Part shown: positions 1 to 10,237 of the stretch, in pieces
How positions within the stretch are numbered: position 1 is the first letter of the stretch
How the letters are laid out: every line of letters starts with the position of its first letter
Assembly: GCF_030297015.1 (NCBI RefSeq)
Contig: NZ_AP028056.1
Coordinates: forward strand, 692,939 to 756,938
Direction: 5' to 3'
Length of the DNA: 64,000 nt
From: Brooklawnia propionicigenes
GTDB taxonomy: Bacteria > Actinomycetota > Actinomycetes > Propionibacteriales > Propionibacteriaceae
Program-made: the position numbers and the translations under genes
Notes under the pieces: generated by a model
The model's database searches: none
Seen by the model: the letters and a program-made list of their open reading frames with translations, nothing else
Told to the model about the DNA's origin: nothing

Positions 1-276
1 GTCGTAGACGCCCACCCGGGCGGCGCCACCGGGCGAACCGATGTCGTCGAAGAAGCGGGTATTGATGTCCAGCCATTCCTGCTGGTCATCGGGCAGGTCG
101 TCTTCGTAGTAGATGGCCTCGGTCGGGCAGACCGGCTCACAGGCACCGCAGTCGACGCATTCGTCCGGGTGGATGTACAGGGAACGGGGACCCTCGTAGA
201 TGCATTGAACAGGACATTCGTCAACGCAGGCGCGGTCTTTGACATCAACGCACGGCAGAGCAATGACGTATGTCAT
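1..276 (-). CDS. fdxA: Ferredoxin, 7Fe type (3' end outside window)
   Basis: Small electron-carrier protein with iron-sulfur clusters. The N-terminus reads MTYVIALPCVDVKDRACV and is followed by a second cysteine set CVDCGACEPVCP. The motif C-x7-C-x3-CP near residue 9 and the CxxCxxCxxxCP set near residue 40 are typical of actinobacterial 3Fe-4S/4Fe-4S ferredoxins (FdxA). The ATG at 276 is preceded by AGGAG at about 284-288. A TATAGA hexamer at 333-338 on the minus strand could be a -10 box. Ninety-two codons are visible and the stop lies beyond position 1. Family recognition is firm; the redox partner is unknown. Confidence 0.9.
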   Translation of the reverse strand, partial: MTYVIALPCVDVKDRACVDECPVQCIYEGPRSLYIHPDECVDCGACEPVCPTEAIYYEDDLPDDQQEWLDINTRFFDDIGSPGGAARVGVYD

Positions 277-397
277 TCATGATCTCCTGTCAGGTGTGCC
301 CGGTGACGGGCCGAGTCCGTTACCTCGCAGATTCTATACCCCCGGAATTAACAACCCCCAGGGTCGCGCGGTGAGCATGGCCTTAGGACATCGCCGC

Positions 398-2236
398 TCA
401 GGGCTCGGCGGGCTCCTCCGTCGCCGGCTCACTCGTGGTGGGTTCCGGAGCCGGCGCAGGGGTGGGAGCCGGCTCCGGCTGCTTGCACTGGATGCGATCC
501 ACCGGCGAATACCGCCAGAAGTAGTCCTGAGTGGTCGACTGCCCATTCAGAACCAGAATCCGTTGATAGCTGACATCGAACCCCTGGGCGGGACTCTGGG
601 CGACGCAACTGGGGCTGGTGGAGACCCGGTCGCGCCCGTAGGTGTAGTTGGACAAGACCGGCTCAGTCGCGGTGACCGAGTCGAAGTACTGCGTCGACCA
701 AACCCGCACGGTGAGCGAGCCTCTGCCTGCCGGTGACGAGGGGACGATATAGGCCTCCATCAGCACGCCATAAGGGGTGTCGTTGCGGAACTGCAGGTCG
801 AGCACCCCCTCGTAGACGGTAGCTTCGCGTCCGGGCGGGTACTGGCTGAAGTACTGGGTATGGGGATGATGCTCGATGTCGGTCATGCCCGCGAAGAAGG
901 CCGCGTTGTAGGTGGTGGTCGCCGATTGCGAGACTCCCCCGCCCACGATGTACTCGATGTGATCGCCGACCAGCACGCCCCCTGCGACATACCCGGTGGA
1001 CGCATTCCTCGGGCCGGTGGCCTTGGCCAGGCTGAACGTTTCGCCGGGTTTGACCAGTTCGTTGTTGATGCCGGCAGCGGCCAATCCGAGGTTGGTGTTG
1101 TGGTAGCCGGTGTTCGGGAAATAGGTGGTGAACTCGCCGACGACCTGTGTGATGCCGAGCGCCTCGGCGTCGGCGGTGGTGAACGTGGCCGGCACGTCGA
1201 CGATGTCCAGGTCGATGCCGCGTGGGGCGGGTTGGTCGATCACCGTTGCGAGCGCGGTGGCGAACTCGTCCTTGCCGATGCCCCGGCCGTCGACCGAGGG
1301 GACGACCACGGGCCGGCCGTCCTGCATCTCGACAGTGGCGTCTCTGCCCGCGACGATCGCCAGCGGGTCGCGGACCTCGGTGGCGATGTCATAGAGCTTC
1401 GGATAGTCGATCGTCATGGTGATGGTGCTGTCTGCTGCAACAAAGCTGATCGCTTGCGCGATGCGCTCGGCGCCGAGTTCGGCCTGGGCGTCCGGGGTGC
1501 GGACGGTGACCGGCTGCAAGACCAGTTCCAGCTGGTCGATGACCGGCTGCACCTCGGCGTCGGTGATTTCGGGCTCGGTGATCGTCAGGTCGGCTGCGAC
1601 GTCGAAGGGCTGATCGCGTCCATCGATTGGACGCTGCGCCGCCTGGTGGTAGGCGTTCGACACCGCCGAGACGGTCTTGCCGATATTCAGGCTGGTGCCC
1701 ACCACCATGGGTTCGTGGTGGATCGTGGCTTGGTCCAGGCTCAGCCCGGCGTCCACCGGATCGCGTTCGAAGTCGGTGGCGAGCCCACTAACGACGCTTG
1801 TCAACGCGGCTTTGTCGACATCGACGACGGTGCTGGTGCGGCCGCCTCCGGTGATCACCCGGACCAGCACCCGCGGATCCCAGGTGGAGCCGCCACCCGC
1901 CTGGTGCACGGTCGCCCGATAGTCGACCTGCAGTCCGGCGTCGGCCGGCAGGATCGCGACCGCCTGCCCGGCCTGTCCGGTGAGCGTGAACTCAGCCCGG
2001 TCGGCCGACGACAGCTCAGCGGTCAGCTTCGCGGTAGCCTCATCGACGCTCAGCCCGCCGATGGGCACGCCGTTCACGGTGGCGTTGCGCGGCACCGTGT
2101 CGCTGGCCATGAAATGCGCACCCACATAGGCCACGCCGAGAAGAGCGAACAGCCCCGCGACGATCCAGGGCGCAGCGGCAACCAGGGGTCCACGTGGGCG
2201 TTCCACTCGGGTGGCGCCTGCGGCGATGTGCGTCAA
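398..2236 (-). CDS. VanW family protein with peptidoglycan-binding-like domains
   Basis: A 612-residue membrane-anchored surface protein of the YoaR/VanW type. A single transmembrane segment lies at about residues 22-43. It is followed by two repeated extracytoplasmic domains that resemble the 'peptidoglycan binding 4' fold (around 50-150 and 210-340). The VanW domain (around 380-500) contains the motif FSTxFP-like TTYFPNTGYHNTN and the stretch ETFSLAKATGPRN. The C-terminal tail is rich in Pro, Ala and Glu and is probably disordered in or near the wall. The start is TTG at 2236, supported by GAGGAG about 8 nt upstream. VanW is named from vancomycin-resistance clusters but its function is not established, and nothing here suggests glycopeptide resistance. 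Confidence 0.85.
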   Translation of the reverse strand: MTHIAAGATRVERPRGPLVAAAPWIVAGLFALLGVAYVGAHFMASDTVPRNATVNGVPIGGLSVDEATAKLTAELSSADRAEFTLTGQAGQAVAILPADAGLQVDYRATVHQAGGGSTWDPRVLVRVITGGGRTSTVVDVDKAALTSVVSGLATDFERDPVDAGLSLDQATIHHEPMVVGTSLNIGKTVSAVSNAYHQAAQRPIDGRDQPFDVAADLTITEPEITDAEVQPVIDQLELVLQPVTVRTPDAQAELGAERIAQAISFVAADSTITMTIDYPKLYDIATEVRDPLAIVAGRDATVEMQDGRPVVVPSVDGRGIGKDEFATALATVIDQPAPRGIDLDIVDVPATFTTADAEALGITQVVGEFTTYFPNTGYHNTNLGLAAAGINNELVKPGETFSLAKATGPRNASTGYVAGGVLVGDHIEYIVGGGVSQSATTTYNAAFFAGMTDIEHHPHTQYFSQYPPGREATVYEGVLDLQFRNDTPYGVLMEAYIVPSSPAGRGSLTVRVWSTQYFDSVTATEPVLSNYTYGRDRVSTSPSCVAQSPAQGFDVSYQRILVLNGQSTTQDYFWRYSPVDRIQCKQPEPAPTPAPAPEPTTSEPATEEPAEP

Positions 2237-2391
2237 GCGGGCTCCTCGGGGCAGCGGGAAGGTGCCAGGAATTCATTAGTTGAAACCTCATCCGAGGATA
2301 TATCAGCAGGTGGCGGCGCACCTGCCGATTGACTTCACCGAGCATCTGCCCCGCTCGCACGAGCCCGGAGACCGATCGTTAGGCTTGAGCC

Positions 2392-3792
<1,401 letters not shown>

Positions 3793-3813
3793 TCTGCTGA
3801 TTCGACGTCTACG

Positions 3814-3848
3814 CCAGGGCCGCCCATCGAATTGATGGGCGGCCCTGG
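3814..3848 (+). terminator. Intrinsic terminator after fumC
   Basis: A perfect 15-bp inverted repeat (left arm CCAGGGCCGCCCATC, 5-nt loop GAATT) starts 21 nt after the fumC stop codon. The tract after it is weakly T-rich (TCATTCCTC), as is common in actinobacteria. Confidence 0.85.
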
Positions 3849-4241
3849 TCATTCCTCAGGATCAACGGCACACCTCCGGTCTGCGTCACCGGTCGACAGC
3901 ACCACGGCCGACCCAATGAACCGCATGTCTGGCCAGGTCAGGGCAGGGTTCGGCAAGTTTCGTGTAAGTAACAATCGTGTTTCCGCACCAAAGACCCCTG
4001 TCCTGGTTCAGACAGATGATGTTGACTGTCCTGAGGCTGTGCTGTTGCATGCCTTCGGACCCCGACGCCAGGCCGGTTGGGAGCCCGATCTGATGGATTC
4101 TCCCGCGCCAGGCCGGCGGAGGCGTGCGACGCACGCCGCCCCGAGCGCATCAGGAGACCGTCGTGCTATCAGGTCTGGTCCACATCGCACCCATCGCCAC
4201 TATGTGGTGCCCGCGCGCCGTGCCGGAACGGAGATAACCCG
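3849..4241. other. Intergenic region upstream of the amine operon
   Basis: About 390 bp without a convincing gene. Open frames here have no ribosome binding site and are continuations or shadows of neighbours. The region should hold the promoter of the permease-aminotransferase operon, but I do not see a clear -35/-10 pair. GGAACGGAG at about 4225-4233 is the likely ribosome binding site for the ATG at 4242. Confidence 0.5.
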
Positions 4242-5819
4242 ATGACAATTGATTCGATAAGACACCAAGAAGGTGCGGCGGAGGTGACTGGGAAGGGACT
4301 CGCCGCAGGCAAGATCGGGCTACTCGGCGCGATCGTGCTGGGAGTATCCTGCATCGCGCCCGCCTACACATTGTCCGGCGCACTCGGCCCGACCACTGGA
4401 GCGGTTGGCTACCAGTTGCCGGCGATCTTCTTGGCCGGTTTCATTCCGATGGTGCTGGTCGCAATCGGGTACCGCGAGCTCAACAAGGCCATGCCCGACT
4501 CGGGGACCACATTCACCTGGTGTACGAAAGCCTTCGGCCCGTGGCTGGGTTGGCTTGGCGGCTGGGGTTTGCTGATCTCGACGGTTCTGGTGTTGTCGAA
4601 TCTGGCCGGTATCGCGGTCGATTTCTTCTACTTGATGCTTTCCCAGCTCACGGGTAATGCTGCGCTGGCAGATCTGACCCGGAATGTGCCGCTGAACATT
4701 GTCACCTGCCTGGTCTTCGTCGCGATTGCGTCATATATCGCGTACCGCGGGCTCGATGCCACCCAACGGGTGCAATACATCCTGGTCGGATTCCAGGTGA
4801 CGGTGCTGGTGCTGTATTCGGTGCTGGCGATTAACCATGTGGTCAACGGCACTGCCTTCGACGCCCAAACCCCGACTCTGGCGTGGTTCAATCCGGCCGA
4901 GATTCCTACCTGGTCGGCATTTGCGGCGGGTATTTCGCTGTCCGTGTTCATCTTCTGGGGCTGGGATGTCGTGCTGACCCTCAATGAAGAGACCAAGGGC
5001 GCAGCCGTGACCCCGGGACGGGCTGCCACCGGCACGATATTCACGATCCTGGCCCTGTATTTGTTGATTGCTATTTCCACTTTGTCCTTCGCCGGGATCG
5101 GCAGCGAAGGGCTCGGCTTGACCAACCCCGACGTCCAGGAGAACATCTTCGCTGCGCTCGCCGGCCCGGTCATGGGTCCGTTCGGAATCCTGATGAGTCT
5201 GGCAGTGCTGGCTTCCTCGATCGCGTCACTGCAGTCGACCTTCGCCTCCCCCGCCCGCACGATGCTTGCGATGGGGTACTACAAGGCCTTGCCTGCCCGA
5301 TTCGCGCGAGTTTCCCCGACCTTCCGGACGCCGTCTTTCGCGACCATCACGGCGGCGGTCGTCTCTGGCGCGTTCTACGCCATGATGCGTTTCCTGTCCG
5401 AGAACGTGCTGTGGGACACCATCGCCGCACTCGGCATGATGGTCTGCTTCTACTACGGTTTGACCGCGCTCGCCGCGGTCTTCTACTTCCGCAAGGAAGC
5501 CTTCGTCAACGCGAAGAACTTCGTCACGAAATTCTGTGCTCCGCTGCTGGGCGGCTTGATGCTGCTCGGCTTTTTCTTCCAGACCTGGCGTGACTCGATG
5601 GATCCCGAGTTCGGCTCCGGATCCTCGATTGGCGGTGTGGGTCTGGTCTTTGTGCTCGGTCTGGTCTTGCTGGGTGTCGGGGTCGTCTTGATGGTGATCT
5701 CGGCAATCCGCAACCCAGGCTTTTTCCGCGGCGAGATAATTCACCGGGGAACATCGGTCGATCCCGCAGACGATCTGGTCATGGGTGACCTGATCGATCA
5801 AATCGACCCTGAAAACTGA
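4242..5819 (+). CDS. APC family amino acid/amine permease
   Basis: Secondary transporter of the amino acid-polyamine-organocation superfamily, 525 residues with about 12-13 hydrophobic segments. The first helix begins with KIGLLGAIVLGVSCIAPAYT; the Ser and Gly residues of that broken helix are typical of APC substrate sites. The long frame continues upstream, but the ATG at 4242 with GGAG-like sequence just before it places the N-terminus directly ahead of transmembrane segment 1. It is the first gene of an operon with two aminotransferases and an aldehyde dehydrogenase. A GABA, putrescine or related amine substrate is therefore likely, but that is inference from context. Confidence 0.88.
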   Translation: MTIDSIRHQEGAAEVTGKGLAAGKIGLLGAIVLGVSCIAPAYTLSGALGPTTGAVGYQLPAIFLAGFIPMVLVAIGYRELNKAMPDSGTTFTWCTKAFGPWLGWLGGWGLLISTVLVLSNLAGIAVDFFYLMLSQLTGNAALADLTRNVPLNIVTCLVFVAIASYIAYRGLDATQRVQYILVGFQVTVLVLYSVLAINHVVNGTAFDAQTPTLAWFNPAEIPTWSAFAAGISLSVFIFWGWDVVLTLNEETKGAAVTPGRAATGTIFTILALYLLIAISTLSFAGIGSEGLGLTNPDVQENIFAALAGPVMGPFGILMSLAVLASSIASLQSTFASPARTMLAMGYYKALPARFARVSPTFRTPSFATITAAVVSGAFYAMMRFLSENVLWDTIAALGMMVCFYYGLTALAAVFYFRKEAFVNAKNFVTKFCAPLLGGLMLLGFFFQTWRDSMDPEFGSGSSIGGVGLVFVLGLVLLGVGVVLMVISAIRNPGFFRGEIIHRGTSVDPADDLVMGDLIDQIDPEN

Positions 5820-5853
5820 TGGACCTGTACAAATCAATCGAAGGAGAATTGTA

Positions 5854-7230
5854 ATGGCGTTCGCAACTATCGATCCCACCAGGATTGCAGAACTCACCCG
5901 GCTGGAAGAAGAGCGCCTGGACGCGAACACTCAAGCGTCCAAGCACATGCTGGAGCGCGCAGAGAAGCACCTGGCGGGTGGAGTGGCGTCCAGCTACCAA
6001 CTGCGTGACCCGTGGCCTATCTACATTGAGCGCGGCGATGGGCAGTACATCTACGACGTGGACGGCAACGAGTATTTCGACTTCCACAACGGTTTCGGCG
6101 CGATGGTCCAGGGACACAACAACCCGGCCATCGGTGCGGCTGTCGCCAAGCGATTCCCGCTGGGCACCCATTTCGGAGCGGCTACCGAGGACGGCATCGT
6201 CGTAGCGGAGCTGCTCGCGGAGCGCTGGGGGCTACCGAAGTGGCGCTTCACCAACTCCGGATCCGAATCGACCATGGATGCCATCCGTATCGCCCGCGCC
6301 TACACCGGTCGCGACACGGTGATGAAGATCTTCGGCTCGTACCACGGCCACCACGACACCGTGATGGTCTCGATCGGAGTTCCCTACGATGAAATCGGCG
6401 ACCGTGAGCACTACGCATCCCTGCCGTACGGCGGCGGAATCCCGCAGGCGACGGTCGAGATGACTATTCCGGTGCCGTTCAACGATGCGGGCGCCATGGA
6501 GCGCCGCATCATCGAACTCGATGCGCAAGGACGAAAGCCTTCCTGCGTGATCCTCGAGCCGGCCATGATGAACCTCGGTGTCGTGCTGCCGGAACCGGGC
6601 TATCTGGAGGCCGTCCGTGAGATCACCAACAAGTACGGCATCGTCTTGATCTTCGACGAAGTGAAGACCGGTCTGACCATCGCTGCCGGCGGAGCCACGG
6701 AGTACTTCGGAGTGAAGCCCGATCTGGTGACCATGGCGAAGTCTCTTGGCGGCGGACTGCCCACCGGGGCTATCGGCGGCAGCGACGAGGTGATGCGAGT
6801 TGTCGAAGACCACACCGTCTACCAGGTGGGTACCTACTCCGGCAATCCACTGTCGATGGCGGCGGCGCGAGCCAACCTCGAGAAGGTGCTCACCCCGCAG
6901 GCCTACCAGCATCTCGACTACCTCAACGAGCGGCTGCTGACCGGCTCGGAGGCGATCATCGCCGAGTACAACCTGCCCGGATACGCGGTGGGCATCGGCT
7001 CGAAGGGCTGTGTGACCTTCTCACCGTCCAAGATCGTCGACTACGAGTCGTACAAGGCGACTCAGGATGTCGCGCTCACGGAGCTGGCCTGGCTGTTCAA
7101 CATGAACCGGAAGATCTTCATGACCCCGGGACGCGAGGAGGAGTGGACGCTTTCGGTGGTTCACGACGACAAGGCTGTGGACGCATACCTGGAGTGTTTC
7201 ACCGAGTTCGCTCACACGATCACCCGCTGA
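5854..7230 (+). CDS. Class III (PLP) aminotransferase, glutamate-1-semialdehyde mutase-like
   Basis: A 458-residue fold-type I PLP enzyme. The cofactor lysine is K296 in MAKSLGGGLPTG, and the Asp that contacts the pyridine nitrogen lies in FDEVKTG. The NSGSESTMDAIR and SYHGHHD segments resemble glutamate-1-semialdehyde aminomutase. No haem-pathway genes are adjacent, so a catabolic omega-aminotransferase acting on an amine is more likely. AAGGAG precedes the ATG by about 8 nt. The gene lies 34 nt after the permease and 13 nt before the aldehyde dehydrogenase, which fits co-transcription. The substrate cannot be deduced from sequence alone. Confidence 0.85.
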   Translation: MAFATIDPTRIAELTRLEEERLDANTQASKHMLERAEKHLAGGVASSYQLRDPWPIYIERGDGQYIYDVDGNEYFDFHNGFGAMVQGHNNPAIGAAVAKRFPLGTHFGAATEDGIVVAELLAERWGLPKWRFTNSGSESTMDAIRIARAYTGRDTVMKIFGSYHGHHDTVMVSIGVPYDEIGDREHYASLPYGGGIPQATVEMTIPVPFNDAGAMERRIIELDAQGRKPSCVILEPAMMNLGVVLPEPGYLEAVREITNKYGIVLIFDEVKTGLTIAAGGATEYFGVKPDLVTMAKSLGGGLPTGAIGGSDEVMRVVEDHTVYQVGTYSGNPLSMAAARANLEKVLTPQAYQHLDYLNERLLTGSEAIIAEYNLPGYAVGIGSKGCVTFSPSKIVDYESYKATQDVALTELAWLFNMNRKIFMTPGREEEWTLSVVHDDKAVDAYLECFTEFAHTITR

Positions 7231-7243
7231 CGATGGGATCACG

Positions 7244-8668
7244 ATGACTGTTCTGCAGAACTACATAGCCGGCGAATTCGTTGCCTCCACCGGCACACAA
7301 CTGGTCGATGTCATGAACCCGGCCACCGAGGAAGTGGTCGCCCAGATGCCGGTCGGGCTCGCTGCCGACGTGGATGCTGCCTATTCGGCGGCAGTGGCCG
7401 CGAAAGCGACCTGGGGGCGGATGCTGCCCAAGGACCGCCAGTTGGCGCTGCTCAAGATCGCCGATGCGGTGGAGGCCCACTCGTCCGAACTGGTCGAAGC
7501 TCAGGCCCGCAATACCGGCCAGCCCAAAGAGCTGATCGCCTCCGAGGAGGTGACGGTGGGCGCCGATCAGTTGCGTTTCTTTGCCGGCGCCGCCCGAATC
7601 ATGTCCGGCACCGCGTCCGGGGAGTACGCCGACGGCCTCAACTCCGTGCTGCGTCGCGAGCCGATCGGGGTCGTCGGACAGATCACTCCGTGGAACTACC
7701 CCTTGATGATGGCCATCTGGAAGATCGGCCCGGCGCTGGCAGCAGGAAACACCATCGTGCTCAAGCCTGCGTCCACCACTCCGGAGTCGACGCTCGTTCT
7801 TGCCGGGATCTGCGGTGAGTTCCTACCGCCCGGCACCTTCAACGTGGTGCTCGGCAACTACACCACCGGCAACCTCATCACCTCCTCACCGGTCCCCGGG
7901 CTGGTGTCGATCACAGGATCGGTGAAGGCCGGCATCGAGGTCGCCCAGGCCGGCGCTCCGAATCTCACCCAGCAGCATCTGGAGCTGGGCGGCAAAGCAC
8001 CCTGCGTGGTCTTCGCCGACGCGAACCTGGAGGCCGCGGCAACTGGCATCGCCACCGCTGGGTACTTCAACGCCGGCCAGGACTGCACCGCCGCCTGTCG
8101 GGTGCTGGTCGACGAGCAAGTACACGACGAGTTCGTGGCCAAGCTGAAGGCCGCCGCCGAAGAGGCGAAGTACGGCAATCCGGACGAACCGGACCTGCTG
8201 TTCGGCCCGCTCAACTCCGCTCGGCAACTCTCATCGGTGCAGGGCTTCATCGACCGGCTGCCGGCTCATGTCGAGATCGTCACGGGCGGTTCGCGAGTGG
8301 ACCGGGCGGGCTATTTCTTCGCTCCGACGGTGCTTGACGGGGCGCGGCAGGACGACGAGATTACCCAATCCGAGATCTTCGGTCCGGTGATCACCGTGCA
8401 GACCTTCGCCGATGAGAACCAGGCCTACGAATACGCGAACGGGGTCGAGTTCGGCTTGGCTTCCAGCGTGTGGACGACAGACCATGCCCGCGCGCTGCGC
8501 GCGTCGGCAGCCCTCGACTACGGATGCGTGTGGATCAACACGCACATCCCACTGGTGGCCGAGTTCCCACACGGTGGCTTCAAGCACTCTGGCTACGGCA
8601 AAGACCTGTCCATCTATGCCGTGGAAGAGTACACCCGGATTAAGCACGTCATGAGTTCGATGGAGTGA
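7244..8668 (+). CDS. NAD(P)-dependent aldehyde dehydrogenase (aminobutyraldehyde dehydrogenase-like)
   Basis: A 474-residue member of the ALDH superfamily that oxidises an aldehyde to the carboxylate. The catalytic cysteine is C281 (GQDCTAACRV). The general base is E247 (LELGGKAP), with the usual spacing of 34. The NAD-binding NPW motif appears as TPWNYPLMM. The closest remembered relatives are gamma-aminobutyraldehyde and betaine aldehyde dehydrogenases. Sitting between two aminotransferases, it probably oxidises the aldehyde produced by the first one, for example 4-aminobutanal to GABA. The specificity is an inference. Confidence 0.9.
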   Translation: MTVLQNYIAGEFVASTGTQLVDVMNPATEEVVAQMPVGLAADVDAAYSAAVAAKATWGRMLPKDRQLALLKIADAVEAHSSELVEAQARNTGQPKELIASEEVTVGADQLRFFAGAARIMSGTASGEYADGLNSVLRREPIGVVGQITPWNYPLMMAIWKIGPALAAGNTIVLKPASTTPESTLVLAGICGEFLPPGTFNVVLGNYTTGNLITSSPVPGLVSITGSVKAGIEVAQAGAPNLTQQHLELGGKAPCVVFADANLEAAATGIATAGYFNAGQDCTAACRVLVDEQVHDEFVAKLKAAAEEAKYGNPDEPDLLFGPLNSARQLSSVQGFIDRLPAHVEIVTGGSRVDRAGYFFAPTVLDGARQDDEITQSEIFGPVITVQTFADENQAYEYANGVEFGLASSVWTTDHARALRASAALDYGCVWINTHIPLVAEFPHGGFKHSGYGKDLSIYAVEEYTRIKHVMSSME

Positions 8669-8677
8669 AGCAGAAAA

Positions 8678-10018
8678 ATGAGTGAGCCTTCTTATCGGCT
8701 ACCGCAACAACGCAGGATCGTCACCGCATTGCCTGGCCCGGTCTCGCTATCCCTGGCCGGACGCCGCGATGCGGTGGTCAGTGCAGGGGTCGCATCCTCG
8801 TCGCCGTGCTATGTGGTGGGCGCGGATGGCGGCATCCTGGTGGATGCTGACGGCAATCAGCTGATCGATCTGGGCGCGGGTATCGCGGTCACGACCGTCG
8901 GGGCTTCGGCCCCGGCCGTCGTGGCCGCGGTCGCCCAGGCAGCAGCCAACTTTACCCACACCTGTTTCATGGTCAGCCCGTACGAGTCGTATGTCCGGGT
9001 TTGCGAGTTGCTGGCGGCGAAGACCCCCGGCACCTTCGCGAAGAAGTCGGCGTTGTTCAACTCGGGATCGGAGGCCGTGGAGAACGCGGTGAAGATCGCC
9101 CGCCGGGCGACTGGTCGTGACGCAGTGGTCTGTTTCGATCACGCCTATCATGGCCGGACGGCGCTGGCGATGGCACTCACGGCGAAGCAGGCACCCTATA
9201 AGTCCGGGTTCGGGCCATTCCCTGGCGAGGTCTACCGGATGCCGATGAACTACCCGTTCCGTGAGCCGGCCCCCATCGGTGGCGTGGAAGCTGCGCTGCG
9301 TGCGATCAATCAGATCGAGATCCAGATCGGCGCAGACCATCTGTCCAGCATCTTGATCGAGCCGATCCAGGGTGAGGGCGGCTTCATCGTCCCAAGCGAG
9401 GGGTTCCTGCCCACGCTGGCAGCGTGGTGTCGTGCCAACGACGTCGTCCTGATCGCCGACGAGGTACAGACCGGATTCTGCCGAACCGGACGCTGGTTCG
9501 CCTGCGAGTACGAGGGCGTCGAGCCAGATCTGATCTGCACCGCCAAGGGCATCGCGGGCGGGCTGCCGCTGTCGGCGGTCACCGGACGCGCTGAGCTGAT
9601 GGATGCGGTGCAACCCGGTGGGCTGGGAGGGACCTACGGCGGCAATCCCATAGCGTGCGCTGCCGCAGTCGCTGCGATCGAGACCATGACCGACTTGAAG
9701 CTGGCAGACCGCGCATTGCGCATCGGGGAGATCATCACCGAGGTGCTGGGTCCGCTTCTCGGGTCGGTGGCTACGGTCGGCGAGCTACGTGGCCGTGGCG
9801 CCATGCAGGCAATCGAGTTCGTCAAGCCCGGCACCTGGGAACCGAATCCGGCAGTAGCCAAGGCAGTCGCTGCGACCTGCCTGGCTCAAGGGGTGCTGGT
9901 GCTCACATGCGGCACCTGGGGCAACATCGTGCGTCTCCTGCCACCGTTGGTGATTGGGGAAGAGTTGCTGCGCGATGGGCTGGAGGTACTCGCCGAGGCA
10001 ATTCAGCAGCACTCATAG
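8678..10018 (+). CDS. gabT: 4-aminobutyrate aminotransferase
   Basis: PLP-dependent transfer of the amino group of GABA to 2-oxoglutarate, giving succinic semialdehyde. It is 446 residues long, normal for GabT. The cofactor lysine is K290 (TAKGIAGGLPL), with LIADEVQTGFCRTG upstream and NSGSEAVENAVKIAR for phosphate binding. It is the last gene of the operon, 9 nt after the dehydrogenase, and a strong hairpin follows. No gabD is present, although the upstream dehydrogenase could also serve the semialdehyde. Identification as GabT is good; beta-alanine or 5-aminovalerate could be further substrates. Confidence 0.9.
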   Translation: MSEPSYRLPQQRRIVTALPGPVSLSLAGRRDAVVSAGVASSSPCYVVGADGGILVDADGNQLIDLGAGIAVTTVGASAPAVVAAVAQAAANFTHTCFMVSPYESYVRVCELLAAKTPGTFAKKSALFNSGSEAVENAVKIARRATGRDAVVCFDHAYHGRTALAMALTAKQAPYKSGFGPFPGEVYRMPMNYPFREPAPIGGVEAALRAINQIEIQIGADHLSSILIEPIQGEGGFIVPSEGFLPTLAAWCRANDVVLIADEVQTGFCRTGRWFACEYEGVEPDLICTAKGIAGGLPLSAVTGRAELMDAVQPGGLGGTYGGNPIACAAAVAAIETMTDLKLADRALRIGEIITEVLGPLLGSVATVGELRGRGAMQAIEFVKPGTWEPNPAVAKAVAATCLAQGVLVLTCGTWGNIVRLLPPLVIGEELLRDGLEVLAEAIQQHS

Positions 10019-10065
10019 CCTGCTGCGGGTGCCCTCGTCCGAGGGGATTCGCTGAGCAGCTACTG

Positions 10066-10106
10066 CCGTATCCGGCCCGGTGTTGAAGTGACCGGGCCGG
10101 ATACGG
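10066..10106 (+). terminator. Intrinsic terminator after gabT
   Basis: A perfect 16-bp inverted repeat (left arm CCGTATCCGGCCCGGT) with a 9-nt loop, about 50 nt after gabT. The long reading frame of the next gene runs back into this hairpin, which argues for the later GTG start of that gene. Confidence 0.85.
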
Positions 10107-10237
10107 TCGCACTGCGTCGACCTCCGCGCAACTGCACGATTTCGAAACGAACAATTGGTCCGAGGTGTCGGACGTCGCCAGGCAACGATAGATTCTTCGG
10201 TGGCGCCGTTCCGGTAGCCGAGAACAAGGAGACTGCC

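Noticed and set aside
860-2332. 490-codon open frame opposite the VanW gene
   Set aside because: Antisense shadow with no domain resemblance and no start signals.
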